Origin: PALSA-129 sp050014595
GTDB taxonomy: Bacteria > Acidobacteriota > Terriglobia > Bryobacterales > Bryobacteraceae
Assembly: GCA_050014595.1 (NCBI GenBank)
Contig: JBEKDA010000018.1
Coordinates: 27,627-91,626 of the forward strand
Direction of reading: 5' to 3'
DNA length: 64,000 nucleotides
This document shows positions 35,251 through 44,029 of this stretch, piece by piece. Below the pieces are notes generated by a model. The model saw only the letters and a list, made by a program, of their open reading frames with translations, searched no databases and was not told the DNA's origin. The position numbers and the translations under genes were made by a program. Numbering within the stretch: the stretch's first letter is position 1; the number at the start of each line of letters is the position of its first letter.

Positions 35251-36432
35251 TCAACCAGCCGTCGGCTTGCTGCCTTTCGTGTTCGCAACCGTCACCTGCA
35301 GAGAAATGTAGCTCACCATCTGCGCCGTTTGCGGAGCCGCGTCGAACACGTCCAATGCCGTCGCCTCTTTCGGTACCAGAAAACCGTCTATGATTTTCAG
35401 CTTGCTGAGTTGGTCCTTCATCGCGGCCGAGTGTTCTTTCGGAATCACGATGTAGCTTCCGCTCCGCAGCCGCAAAGCGTCGGGAGAAGCCTTGGAACCA
35501 TCCACCGTGGCCGTCACGTCGGTCGGCGCGCCCTGCAGGATCCACTGCTGCTGCGCGCCCTGGCCCTGCAGGCTTCCCACCAGGCCTTTGATGCCCGCCA
35601 ATGCCACGCTCCCCACCACCGGGAGGGACAAGAGCGGCAAGTAGGAAGTCAGCGGCGAATTGACCACTTTCGACATGACGTCCACAAAAGAGCCAAACAG
35701 CGTTTTTCGCGGGTCCTTGGCGAAGCAGGCGAACGAAGTTTTACCCAGGCCGCCCGGCAGCGTGATCGACTGCGCCTGCTTGGGCGCCTGTAACGGTATG
35801 TTGGCGGCCGGTGAAGGCGCAGCCGCACTGGCTGGCGCCGCGCTCTTTGCCGGAGCGGCCGCCTGGCTTTTCGAAGCCCCACTCGCCGCTGTGCCCGAAC
35901 CGCTCTTGGCGCCGCTCTTCGCTCCGCTCGCTCCGGCCTTCGGCCCCGGGAAGATCGCGCTGAAAGTGGTCGTCGCCATTGAGACCAACTCGCCGAAAAC
36001 CGATTGCGGCTGCCCCTGCTGGAAATCCAGATAGATTGCGCCGGATGTGTAGTTCTCGAATTGATGGTGGTCTGCCGGATTGAGCCGCATCCGCACCAAT
36101 TGAAAATCCACCTTGGCGTCGGTGAACGGGTGCATCTTGGCCGTGGGTATTTGGTCCGCGGTCATCAACGTTTTCTCATCCGGATCGTAGTGTATGAAAA
36201 GCGGCTCGCGCGCCAGGTTGGAGGTCTCCGGGCCGGCCGGAGCGCGCCCCCTGGTGGTTTCCGAGCCCAGCACCAGGTGGGCTGGAACTCCCATGTGTCT
36301 GACCCAAAAATCCACCACATCCGGCGGTGTGCCGGCATCGGAAGTTTGTGCAAATGCCTCTTCGTCGAGCTGCGCAAGTCCAAAAGCGGCCAGCGGAGTT
36401 CCCAGAAGGAAGCCCCTACGGTTTGTCTTCAT
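35251..36432 (-). CDS. Tat-signal exported protein, unknown function
   Basis: 393 aa. The N-terminus NRRGFLLGTPLAAFGLA is a twin-arginine signal (RRGFL). Residues ~30-155 contain VVDFWVRHMGVPAHLVLG and LFIHYDPDEKTLM; a low-complexity Ala/Ser/Lys/Pro linker (~165-210) separates this from a second part with SGSYIVIPKEHSAAMKDQL near 335. No known domain recognised. It is divergent from the caspase-like gene with about 40 bp between starts, so the two probably share a control region. Confidence 0.6.
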   Translation of the reverse strand: MKTNRRGFLLGTPLAAFGLAQLDEEAFAQTSDAGTPPDVVDFWVRHMGVPAHLVLGSETTRGRAPAGPETSNLAREPLFIHYDPDEKTLMTADQIPTAKMHPFTDAKVDFQLVRMRLNPADHHQFENYTSGAIYLDFQQGQPQSVFGELVSMATTTFSAIFPGPKAGASGAKSGAKSGSGTAASGASKSQAAAPAKSAAPASAAAPSPAANIPLQAPKQAQSITLPGGLGKTSFACFAKDPRKTLFGSFVDVMSKVVNSPLTSYLPLLSLPVVGSVALAGIKGLVGSLQGQGAQQQWILQGAPTDVTATVDGSKASPDALRLRSGSYIVIPKEHSAAMKDQLSKLKIIDGFLVPKEATALDVFDAAPQTAQMVSYISLQVTVANTKGSKPTAG

Positions 36433-36471
36433 TCCTGATTGCCTCCTGACGTCTGCGTTATCATATCATTA

Positions 36472-38895
36472 GTGTCCCATTCACTCCATACGGATCGGGG
36501 CCCCGCCGCGTTACTGGTACTTGCCCTTGTGGCCCTCGGTTCAACCCTGCACGGAGAGTCGCGCCGCGCCATCCTGGTGGGCATTGATAATTATAATCCT
36601 GACCCCGCCACCCAGGCCCAACTGCTGCGCGATTTGAAACCGCCCGCGGTCAAACGCCCCGCCGTCGAGGGCGACGCTAAGTACTGGCGATTCGACAACC
36701 TGGACGGCGCCGTCAGCGATGTCAACCTAATGAAGGCCGTCCTCCAAGGCCTCGGCTTTCAGGATTTCGTCGTCCTTACCGATCAGGACGCCACCGCCGA
36801 CGGCATCCTCCAGACCCTCCAGAAAAACCTGGTCGACGACGCCCAACCCGGCGATTTCCGCCTCTTCTACTATTCCGGCCACGGCAACCACGTCAAGAAC
36901 CGCGCCAGCACCAAACAGCAGCAGGAGGACCAAACCCTGGTTCCCGCCGACAACTGGCGCAACGTCCCCGATATCCGCGATAAAGAAATCTCGCGCATCC
37001 TCTTCGCCGCGGCTCGCAAGGGCGTCATCGTCACTTTTATCGCCGATAGCTGTCACAGCGGCTCCCTGGCCCGCGGCGCCTGGAATTCCAGCGGCAAATC
37101 CCGCACCAACAGCGGCACCCGCGCCGGCACTCCCGGCGTCACCCTGCATGAGCCGGTCGCCAACGATCCCGCCGACACCGATCCCGCCACCCACCGCCCC
37201 ATCGATCCCGAAGCGCTCGGCGTGCTCACGCTGGCTGCCGCCCAGCCCAACCAGGAAGCCCGCGAGGTTCAAACCGAAGACGGCCCGCACGGCGCTTTCA
37301 CCTGGGCATTCGCCCAGTCGCTGCGTTACGCTTCCGAACCGGTGGACCGCATTTTCGCCCGCACCATGGCTTCGCTCGGTTCGAACGGCGCTCTCCAGCA
37401 GCCCGCCATGGGCGGCGCGTCGCGCTTCTCCAAGACGGTCTTCGGGCAGGCGCCGGCCGTAGGCGGCGGTCTGACCGTCGTGGTCGATTCCGTCAAAGGC
37501 GCGGACATCCATTTGCGCGGCGGTACTGCTATCGGCCTCTTCCCCAAGTGCCGCCTGAAGACCGTTAGCCAGCCTGCCGTGACCGTCGAGATCGCTTCCT
37601 CCGAGGGCCTCAGCGGTTCTGTCGCCCACGTAGTCGGCCAGGGCGCCGTCAAGCCGGGAGACGTCCTCACGCTTGATCGTTGGGTGGTCCCCGCCAAAGC
37701 CGGCCTGCGCGTTTCAATTCCTAAACCGGCCCCCGCGGCCGCTGTGGAGCGCGCCGTCGCTGAGTTCGGAAAACTGCGCGGCGATTCCACCATCGAATGG
37801 CTCGACGACCCCACCGCCGGAGTGCCCACCGACGTCGTCAGTTGGAATGGGTCGGCCTGGATCCTCGAGACCACCACCCAGCCCGCCAAGACCGCCACTC
37901 TCGGCGCTGAGCCCGCCGCCGCCGAGATCAAGCGTTTGCTCTCACCCAAGGCCCGCTTGCTCGTGCGCCTGCCTCCCACCGCCAGCCTGCTGCCCGCGAT
38001 TCCTTTGGGCGATGCCGAGCATTCGGCCGCTGAAACCACCACCACCCCCGCCGGCGCGCAGTATTGGCTCTGGGGAAAGATCGCCGATACCGGCCCGGTC
38101 TACGCCTGGTTACTCCCCGATTCCACCGAGGCCAGTGTCCGCGACGCCGCCGTCCAGACCAACCGCGCCTCCGGATATCTTCCGCTCCCCATTCGCAGCG
38201 ATTGGATCAAACTCCCGCAAGACCCCGAAGGCGTCCGCGCGGCCGGCGGCGAGCTCACCAACAAGGCGCTGCTCCTCGCTCGCATCCGCGCCTGGCTCAC
38301 CTTGCAATCGCCGCCCTCCCAGGAGAATTTTCCCTACCATCTGGCTTTCCGCCAAGTGGTCGACGGCAAGCTCGGCGAGTTCAAGGATTCCGGCGACTTC
38401 AAAGAGGGTGAGCAGTATAAACTCTACCTCCGCGCCGACCCCGCCGCCCTGGCCGCTCGCGATTCCCTCACACCGCGCTGGGTCTACGTCTTTGTGATCG
38501 ACCACTTCGGGGATAGCACGCGCGTCTTTCCTCCGCCCAACCGCGGCAATGAAGGCAACCGCCTCCCGTACGCTCAGGTGGGCGACAAGCCAGATTTTCA
38601 ACCGCTCATACCGCTCTCCGGCGATTCGCCCACCGCCGATTTCGGAATCGACGCGCCCTTCGGAGTGGACACGTATTTCCTGCTCACCAGCGACAATGCC
38701 ATCGACAATCCCGAAGTCTTCAACTTCGAGGGCGTCCGCACCGAAACCGGAACCCGCGGCGCATCCGACCCGCTCACCGATCTGCTTTCGAGCACCAGCT
38801 CCATGACCCGCGGCATCAATCTCCGCGCGATCCCAGCGCTCTGGTCCATCGAAACCCTCACCCACCGCAGCGTCTCCAAGGACGGCAACAAATAG
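36472..38895 (+). CDS. Secreted caspase-like (metacaspase, C14) protein
   Basis: 807 aa from GTG at 36472 (TTG at 36439 is an alternative), with a signal-type N-terminus (PAALLVLALVALGSTLHG). The caspase domain starts RRAILVGIDNY at 31. The catalytic dyad is H137 in YYSGHGN and C194 in ADSCHSGS. A long C-terminal part (~290-807) is beta-rich with DUF4384-like strands (YKLYLRADP, then WVYVFVIDHFGDSTRVFPP). Exported caspase-fold protease, likely specific for Arg/Lys as in bacterial metacaspases. The divergent Tat protein may be its partner; that is inference. Confidence 0.88.
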   Translation: MSHSLHTDRGPAALLVLALVALGSTLHGESRRAILVGIDNYNPDPATQAQLLRDLKPPAVKRPAVEGDAKYWRFDNLDGAVSDVNLMKAVLQGLGFQDFVVLTDQDATADGILQTLQKNLVDDAQPGDFRLFYYSGHGNHVKNRASTKQQQEDQTLVPADNWRNVPDIRDKEISRILFAAARKGVIVTFIADSCHSGSLARGAWNSSGKSRTNSGTRAGTPGVTLHEPVANDPADTDPATHRPIDPEALGVLTLAAAQPNQEAREVQTEDGPHGAFTWAFAQSLRYASEPVDRIFARTMASLGSNGALQQPAMGGASRFSKTVFGQAPAVGGGLTVVVDSVKGADIHLRGGTAIGLFPKCRLKTVSQPAVTVEIASSEGLSGSVAHVVGQGAVKPGDVLTLDRWVVPAKAGLRVSIPKPAPAAAVERAVAEFGKLRGDSTIEWLDDPTAGVPTDVVSWNGSAWILETTTQPAKTATLGAEPAAAEIKRLLSPKARLLVRLPPTASLLPAIPLGDAEHSAAETTTTPAGAQYWLWGKIADTGPVYAWLLPDSTEASVRDAAVQTNRASGYLPLPIRSDWIKLPQDPEGVRAAGGELTNKALLLARIRAWLTLQSPPSQENFPYHLAFRQVVDGKLGEFKDSGDFKEGEQYKLYLRADPAALAARDSLTPRWVYVFVIDHFGDSTRVFPPPNRGNEGNRLPYAQVGDKPDFQPLIPLSGDSPTADFGIDAPFGVDTYFLLTSDNAIDNPEVFNFEGVRTETGTRGASDPLTDLLSSTSSMTRGINLRAIPALWSIETLTHRSVSKDGNK

Positions 38896-38915
38896 CCGCG
38901 CGACATTGAAGTGAA

Positions 38916-38944
38916 GGAGCCCGGAAAACACTGTTTTTGGCTCC
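38916..38944 (+). terminator. Hairpin after the caspase-like gene
   Basis: GGAGCC and GGCTCC enclose an inner AAAACA/TGTTTT pairing. It lies 20 bp after the stop codon. No terminal U-tract, so the assignment as terminator is weak. Confidence 0.35.
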
Positions 38945-39072
38945 AGCAGCTTCGCCGGCGGCCGGGTGCTGAGATGCACACTCGGGAAGAATCGGACCTG
39001 TCCCTTCCCATCTCTCTCTTATACACTTGAGGCATGATATCGGCTCCGGCTTCTACTCCCAGGCCAATACCG

Positions 39073-39876
39073 ATGAGACATCCACTCGCTAACCTGATTA
39101 TCTTCGTCTTACTCGCCGCCACTCTCCACGCCCAGGACCCCTCCACCCCTGCTCCCCCGCCGCAAAATCCAACCGCTTCCGCCTGCGCGCAGGAACCCGG
39201 CGAGCGCCGCGTGAGCCTGGGCCTCCTGCCGAAGAACATCCTGTGCGACCAGAAGAGCATCTGGCTCTTTCCCATCCGTGCGCCCCGGAGCCGCCGCTGG
39301 ATTCCGGCCCTCGCGGTCATGTCCTTCACCACCGCCCTGGTTGCCACCGACGCCCACAGTGCCGGCTATTTCCACCGCACCGATACCTTCCATGGTTTCA
39401 ACTCGGTCTTCACCGGAACGGCCACCGGGTTCGGCATCGGGGTCGCGCCCGTGACGCTGTTCCTCGTCGGCGCCCTCGGCAAGCATCCCTACACCCGCAA
39501 TACCGCGCTGCTCGCCGGAGAAGCCATGGCCGACTCCGCAATCCTCTCGACCATCATAAAAGACATCGGCCGCCGCGAGCGGCCCCAGGACTATCCACCT
39601 AACGCCAGACTCACCGACAGTTGGTTCAGCAATACCGGCGGCGTGCTCAAGGGCATCGGCAGCTTCCCGTCAACCCACACCATCCTGGCCTTTTCGGCTG
39701 CTACCGTCATCGCCCGCCGGTATTCCCACCATCGCTGGGTCCCCTACGTGGCTTACGGCTTGTCGAGTCTGGCGGGATTCTCGCGCCTCACTCAGTCCGC
39801 CCACTTCCCGTCGGACGTCTTCGTGGGCGCCGCCCTCGGTTACGGAATCGGCCGTTTCGCCGTCCTTCGTAACTGA
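39073..39876 (+). CDS. PAP2-family membrane phosphatase
   Basis: 267 aa from ATG at 39073 (ATG at 39034 also in frame), with signal peptide PLANLIIFVLLAATLHAQ. The three PAP2 motifs are complete: KDIGRRERP, FPSTHTI (PSxH) and SRLTQSAHFPSDV (SRxxxxxHxxxD). Several hydrophobic segments lie between them. Periplasmic lipid- or undecaprenyl-diphosphate-type phosphatase. No partner gene; the closest genes are unrelated. Confidence 0.88.
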   Translation: MRHPLANLIIFVLLAATLHAQDPSTPAPPPQNPTASACAQEPGERRVSLGLLPKNILCDQKSIWLFPIRAPRSRRWIPALAVMSFTTALVATDAHSAGYFHRTDTFHGFNSVFTGTATGFGIGVAPVTLFLVGALGKHPYTRNTALLAGEAMADSAILSTIIKDIGRRERPQDYPPNARLTDSWFSNTGGVLKGIGSFPSTHTILAFSAATVIARRYSHHRWVPYVAYGLSSLAGFSRLTQSAHFPSDVFVGAALGYGIGRFAVLRN

Positions 39877-39893
39877 TCGCCCGTGTCAGCGCC

Positions 39894-41258
39894 TCATTCC
39901 GTCTCGAGCCCCGCTCCCACCCACGCGTCGTAACCGCCCACCACGTTGATCGGCCGCGCGAACCCGGCCGCCTCCAGCAGGCTGCATGCGATCGCGCTTC
40001 GATATCCGCTCTTGCAGTGCACTGCCGTCGGACACCGGCGGTCCAGATCCTTCATCGCGCTCTTCAATTTGTCCAGCGGCCGCGGCACCGCTCCCGCAAT
40101 GTGCCCGCCGGCCCACTCCGCCGGCCGGCGCACGTCCAGCACCGCCAGTTCCCCCTGCCGCTCTTTCAATTCCTGAACCGTAATCTGCTCCGTCATGGTG
40201 AGCGGCAGGCCCGCGCCAGCCCAACCCGCGATGCCATCTTCCAGCACTCCCACCACCCGGTCGATGCCCACCCGCGCCAGCCGCATCCGCGCCTCTTCCG
40301 CCGCCTTCCCGTCCTCCGCCACCAGGATCACATCCTGCTCCAACCCGATCACTGCGCCCGCCCACGCCGCAAACTGCCCTGCCAGCCCGATGTGAATCGA
40401 TCCCTGCGCGTGCCCCGGCAGATACGCCGTCGCTGGCCGCGTATCCAGCAGCGTCGCGCCCTGCTTTTGCCGCTCCCACACCTCCGCGGCCGGCAACACC
40501 CGCAGCGCCGCCAAACTCTCGACCGCCGGTGCCCCGCGCCGGTTCACGGCCACGTCCTGTTCGAAGTACTCCGGCCGCGTCGGCAGGTCCTCCGTCATCG
40601 TCGCCACGAATTGCTCTTCCCCCATGGGCTGGAGTGCGTAGTTGGTGCGCCGCTCCCGCCCGATTGTCGAGCTCCGCTCCGTCCCGATATTCCGCCCGCA
40701 CATCGACCCCGCCCCGTGCGCCGGGTATACCAACACATCGTCCGGCAGCGCCAGCAGCTTCCGCCGCAAGCTGTCGTACAGCATCCGTGCCAACTCCGCG
40801 GGCGTTTGCGTGTCCGAAAGGTCCGGCCGCCCCACGTCCCCAATAAACAAAGTATCCCCGGTCAGCACCGCGTACGGCGATTCGCCCCGCTCCCGGTCTT
40901 TCACCACCACGCTGACGCTTTCCACCGTGTGCCCCGGCGTTTGCAGGAACTCCAGCCGGCATTTCCCCATGTCGATCGAGTCCCCGTCCCCTACCGCCCG
41001 GTGCGGAAAGGTCGCCCCCGACCCTTTCCCCAGGTAAATCGTAGCCCCCGCCCGCGCCGCCAGCTCTCCGTGTCCCGACACGAAATCCGCGTGCAGGTGC
41101 GTCTCGATCACGTGCTCGATCTTCACCCCCAGCCGTGCCGCCGCATCCATATATATGTCTACGTCCCGCTGCGGGTCCACCACTGCCGCAACTCCCTCCG
41201 ACCCAATCAGATAGGAGGCGTGCGCCAGGCACCCCAGGTAGAACTGCTCGAAGATCAT
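39894..41258 (-). CDS. MBL-fold hydrolase fused to two rhodanese domains (persulfide dioxygenase/CstB-like)
   Basis: 454 aa. Residues 1-240: metallo-beta-lactamase fold with HLHADF (H54, H56, D58), TPGHT, LTGDTLFIGDVGRPD and VYPAHGAGS. Two rhodanese domains follow (~255-350 and 355-450). The first has VAEDGK where the catalytic Cys loop should be, so it is inactive. The second has the Cys in AVHCKSGYRS. This architecture is that of CstB/persulfide dioxygenase-rhodanese proteins that oxidise sulfane sulfur. No CstR-type regulator is beside it. Confidence 0.88.
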   Translation of the reverse strand: MIFEQFYLGCLAHASYLIGSEGVAAVVDPQRDVDIYMDAAARLGVKIEHVIETHLHADFVSGHGELAARAGATIYLGKGSGATFPHRAVGDGDSIDMGKCRLEFLQTPGHTVESVSVVVKDRERGESPYAVLTGDTLFIGDVGRPDLSDTQTPAELARMLYDSLRRKLLALPDDVLVYPAHGAGSMCGRNIGTERSSTIGRERRTNYALQPMGEEQFVATMTEDLPTRPEYFEQDVAVNRRGAPAVESLAALRVLPAAEVWERQKQGATLLDTRPATAYLPGHAQGSIHIGLAGQFAAWAGAVIGLEQDVILVAEDGKAAEEARMRLARVGIDRVVGVLEDGIAGWAGAGLPLTMTEQITVQELKERQGELAVLDVRRPAEWAGGHIAGAVPRPLDKLKSAMKDLDRRCPTAVHCKSGYRSAIACSLLEAAGFARPINVVGGYDAWVGAGLETE

Positions 41259-41325
41259 ATCCGCTCCCTCCTTCCCAAATCTGCCTCCCCGCCCCCACCC
41301 GCCGTCGTATCCGTTAATATAACCC

Positions 41326-41886
41326 GTGAAGGGCTTCTCTCAACCGCCGTCCGTGATTGCTTTGGAAAACGCGCCGCAGACCGCTCTCGATTTCGCCGGC
41401 CTCGTCGATCGCCACCAGGCCATGGTCTTCAGTGTCTGCTGGCACTTCCTCCGCGACCGCGCTCTCGCCGACGACGTCGCTCAGGATGTCTTCTTCTCCC
41501 TCCACCGCAACCTCGCCGCCATCGAGTCCCCCGAGCATGCCACCCACTGGCTCCGCAAAGTAGCGGTCCAGCGCTCCATCGATGAATCCCGCCGCCGCAA
41601 TCGCCGTCCCCAAGTCTCCCTCGCCGATGTCGCCGAACCCGCCGCCGCCGCGCCCGCTCGCGACCCGCTCCTTGCCGACACCCTCCACCGACTGATCGCC
41701 TCTCTCCCTGAATCGCCCCGCATGGTCATGATCCTCCGCTATCAGGAAGACCTCGATCCCGCCGACATCGCGGCAACCTTGGATATGCCCGTCGCCACCG
41801 TCAAGAGTCATTTGCAGCGCTCGCTGGCCCTGCTGCGTGAAAAGCTCGCGCGCCGCGGCGTAGGAGTAGAAAAATGGACTGGTTAG
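41326..41886 (+). CDS. ECF-type RNA polymerase sigma factor
   Basis: 186 aa. Region 2 is FAGLVDRHQAMVFSVCWHFL then ALADDVAQDVFFSLH and WLRKVAVQRSIDESRRR; region 4 is LIASLPESPRMVMILRYQED then DIAATLDMPVATVKSHLQRS. The gene overlaps the next one by 13 bp. The anti-sigma-like and DUF4252 genes follow in the same operon, so the three form one stress-response unit. Confidence 0.93.
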   Translation: MKGFSQPPSVIALENAPQTALDFAGLVDRHQAMVFSVCWHFLRDRALADDVAQDVFFSLHRNLAAIESPEHATHWLRKVAVQRSIDESRRRNRRPQVSLADVAEPAAAAPARDPLLADTLHRLIASLPESPRMVMILRYQEDLDPADIAATLDMPVATVKSHLQRSLALLREKLARRGVGVEKWTG

Positions 41887-42161
41887 AACAGGAACTCAAA
41901 AACACGCTCGCTCGTAAGGATCCTCCGCCCGATTTCGCCGATCGCGTCCTTCGCGGCGTTGGCCGTAGCGCTCCGTCCCCTGTGTGGCGTCACAGCCGCT
42001 GGCTGGCCGCCGCGGCGGCCGTCGTCATCATCACGGGAGGCGCCGCCGCTTATCGCCAGCACCAGGGCCTCGTCGCCAAGGAACAAGTCATGCTCGCCTT
42101 CCGCATCGCCGCCGTCAAAGTCAACCACATCCAAACCCATATCCAGGAGGCCGTGCGATGA
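41874..42161 (+). CDS. Short membrane protein, probable anti-sigma factor
   Basis: 95 aa starting MDWLEQELKNTLARKDPPPD. One transmembrane segment (WLAAAAAVVIITGGAAAYR, residues ~43-61), a cytoplasmic N-terminus able to bind a sigma factor and a short outer tail. No zinc-binding anti-sigma motif. Its overlap with the sigma gene supports the role. Confidence 0.65.
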   Translation: MDWLEQELKNTLARKDPPPDFADRVLRGVGRSAPSPVWRHSRWLAAAAAVVIITGGAAAYRQHQGLVAKEQVMLAFRIAAVKVNHIQTHIQEAVR

Positions 42162-42679
42162 CCGCCCTCCGCACGCTTGCTCTCGTCGTCGTCGCCGCTC
42201 TGCTCTCGGCCCAGCAGTTGAAATTCAATCTCGATTACCTCGCCGCCAAAGCTTCCGATTCCGTCGACCTCTCTCTGAACGGCGCCACCCTCCAGTTCGC
42301 CGCCCACTTCCTCAGCTCCAAAGACGCCGACGAATCCAAGGTCAAGAAAATGATCGCCTCCCTCGACGGCATCTACATCCGCACCTTCGAATTCAAGGAT
42401 GCCGGCGCCTGGTCGCCCGCCGATCTCGAAGGCGTCCGCCAGCAGCTTCGCGGCGCGGAATGGTCCCGCATCGTCGGCGTCAAAAGCGGCCAGGAAGGCG
42501 AAAACGCCGAAATCTACGTCCGCAGCGAGAATAAGAAGATCAACGGCGTCGCCATCCTCGTCTCCGGCCCCAAAGAGCTCACCATCGTCAATATCGTCGG
42601 CCCCGTCGATCTCGATTCCCTCGCCTCGCTCGGCGGCCACCTCGGCATCCCCAAAGTCGAAATCGGCAAGCATAAGTAG
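42158..42679 (+). CDS. DUF4252-family exported protein
   Basis: 173 aa from ATG at 42158, overlapping the previous stop (ATGA). Signal peptide MTALRTLALVVVAALLSAQ. The mature part has VKKMIASLDGIYIRTFEF, WSRIVGVKSGQEGENAEIYV and LTIVNIVGPVDLDSLASLGG, the DUF4252 pattern. Members are small envelope proteins of unknown function. Here it is the third gene of the sigma-factor operon and probably a target or sensor of it. Confidence 0.8.
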   Translation: MTALRTLALVVVAALLSAQQLKFNLDYLAAKASDSVDLSLNGATLQFAAHFLSSKDADESKVKKMIASLDGIYIRTFEFKDAGAWSPADLEGVRQQLRGAEWSRIVGVKSGQEGENAEIYVRSENKKINGVAILVSGPKELTIVNIVGPVDLDSLASLGGHLGIPKVEIGKHK

Positions 42680-42856
42680 GGCATCCTGGTCTGTCCGTGC
42701 CGCGAAGCGGCCCGCCGTACATGAATCCCCGAATTTCCGCCCCATCAGACGCCATTTTCAAAAGAAATCCCCCTCCCCGTGGAACTTTTTGCCTCCCCGG
42801 CGCAATCCACTGTAGGCGGTCTACTCAACCGCCACCACTTCGATGGAGGTAAGTTG

Positions 42857-43711
42857 ATGAAACGAAGCTTGATTCTTGTTGGGCTGTGCACTGCTGCCAG
42901 CCTTTTTGCACAAGGCCCGCCCCCCGGTCGCGCGGTGGCCGTATGGGGCTTTGGCCCCGGCGGCCCCGAAGGTGGCATGATGCCCGGCATGGGCCGCACC
43001 GTCACCGGCGCACCCTATTCCGGCGTGGAAGTCAGAGATTCCCAACAGATCCTGCCCAACGGTAACGTGATTACCAACCACGTCCAGTCCAACGTCGCTC
43101 GCGACAGTTCGGGCCGTGTGCGCACGGAAACCACCCTCCCGGCTCGTGGTCCCGCCGGATCCCAATCGACGCCCCGCACCATCATCAACGTCCACGATCC
43201 GGTGGCCGGCGTGATGCGCACTATCGATCCGCAGGCCAAAACCGTGCGTGAAGTGTCGGTCCGTCCCGGTCCCGGCCGCGGCGCCAACGGCAACCCCGCT
43301 GGCCGTCCGTTCCCGCAGGGCCGCGGAGCCGGCAATAGCACCAACGCCGCCACTCGCACGCCCCGCACCGATCCCAACACCGTCACCGAGACGCTCGCCA
43401 TGCAGACCATCAATGGTGTGCAGGCCACCGGCACCCGTGTCACGCGCACCATCCCCGCCGGCCAGATCGGCAATGCTCAGCCTATTCAGATTGTCCACGA
43501 AACCTGGATGTCCGCCGACCTGAAGGTCCCCGTGATGGTAAAGACCACCGATCCCCGTAACGGCACCACCACCACGCAATTGACCAACATCACCCGCGCC
43601 GAACCCGACCCGGCCCTCTTCCAGGCCCCCTCCGACTACACCCTCACCAAAGGCAGTCGCGGACCCGGCGGCATGCGTGGCGGCCCCGGCGGTGGAGGCC
43701 AGATTCGCTAA
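42857..43711 (+). CDS. Secreted Gly/Pro/Arg-rich protein, unknown function
   Basis: 284 aa from ATG at 42857, with GGAGGT upstream and signal peptide MKRSLILVGLCTAASLFAQ. The mature sequence starts with a Gly/Pro/Met-rich stretch. GVEVRDSQQILPNGNVITNH, then VARDSSGRVRTETTL, and the C-terminal VMVKTTDPRNGTTTTQLTNI are beta-rich repeats seen in acidobacterial secreted proteins. Ends RGPGGMRGGPGGGGQIR. A strong terminator follows. Function unknown. Confidence 0.65.
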   Translation: MKRSLILVGLCTAASLFAQGPPPGRAVAVWGFGPGGPEGGMMPGMGRTVTGAPYSGVEVRDSQQILPNGNVITNHVQSNVARDSSGRVRTETTLPARGPAGSQSTPRTIINVHDPVAGVMRTIDPQAKTVREVSVRPGPGRGANGNPAGRPFPQGRGAGNSTNAATRTPRTDPNTVTETLAMQTINGVQATGTRVTRTIPAGQIGNAQPIQIVHETWMSADLKVPVMVKTTDPRNGTTTTQLTNITRAEPDPALFQAPSDYTLTKGSRGPGGMRGGPGGGGQIR

Positions 43712-43749
43712 CACTTCAAACTGACAGCGGTTTCTCCTTTCGACAGTCT

Positions 43750-43784
43750 GCCGCGGCGCTCCCCCAGGACGCCGCGGCTTTTTT
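43750..43784 (+). terminator. Rho-independent terminator
   Basis: Perfect stem GCCGCGGCG / CGCCGCGGC with an 11-base loop, followed directly by six T. It ends the transcript of the secreted Gly/Pro-rich protein. Confidence 0.85.
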
Positions 43785-43786
43785 GT

Positions 43787-43844
43787 GGGACAGGCCTCCT
43801 GGCCTGTTACAGTGGGCCTTCGGCCCGCGAAATTTCATGAAAAA
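43787..43844 (+). repeat. 58-bp dispersed element, copy 2
   Basis: Starts 3 bp after the T-tract of the terminator. ACAGGCC-tcct-GGCCTGT shows a paired change relative to copy 1 at 34889-34946 (A to G and T to C in the stem). Ends CGAAATTTCATGAAAAA. The rest of the 318-base gap to 44030 contains no gene. Confidence 0.8.
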
Positions 43845-44029
43845 TGAGCGGGAATGGCAGGCTTCGCCAGATCTTCGCTTTTTCAGACTCTCGTGTTTTC
43901 AATGGCTTAGGGTGGTTTTTCGACCCTGTCATTCTGCCGCCCCCCACATCTAGCCCGCCAGCCCAGGATTGTATTAAGCCGTCCTGCGAGAGATAATTGG
44001 CGATTCGCGGCCGATAACCGCAATTAGCG

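Noticed and set aside
39886..41298. 470-codon Gly-rich frame overlapping the MBL-rhodanese gene
   Set aside because: Same strand, other frame; the MBL-rhodanese frame has all catalytic motifs.
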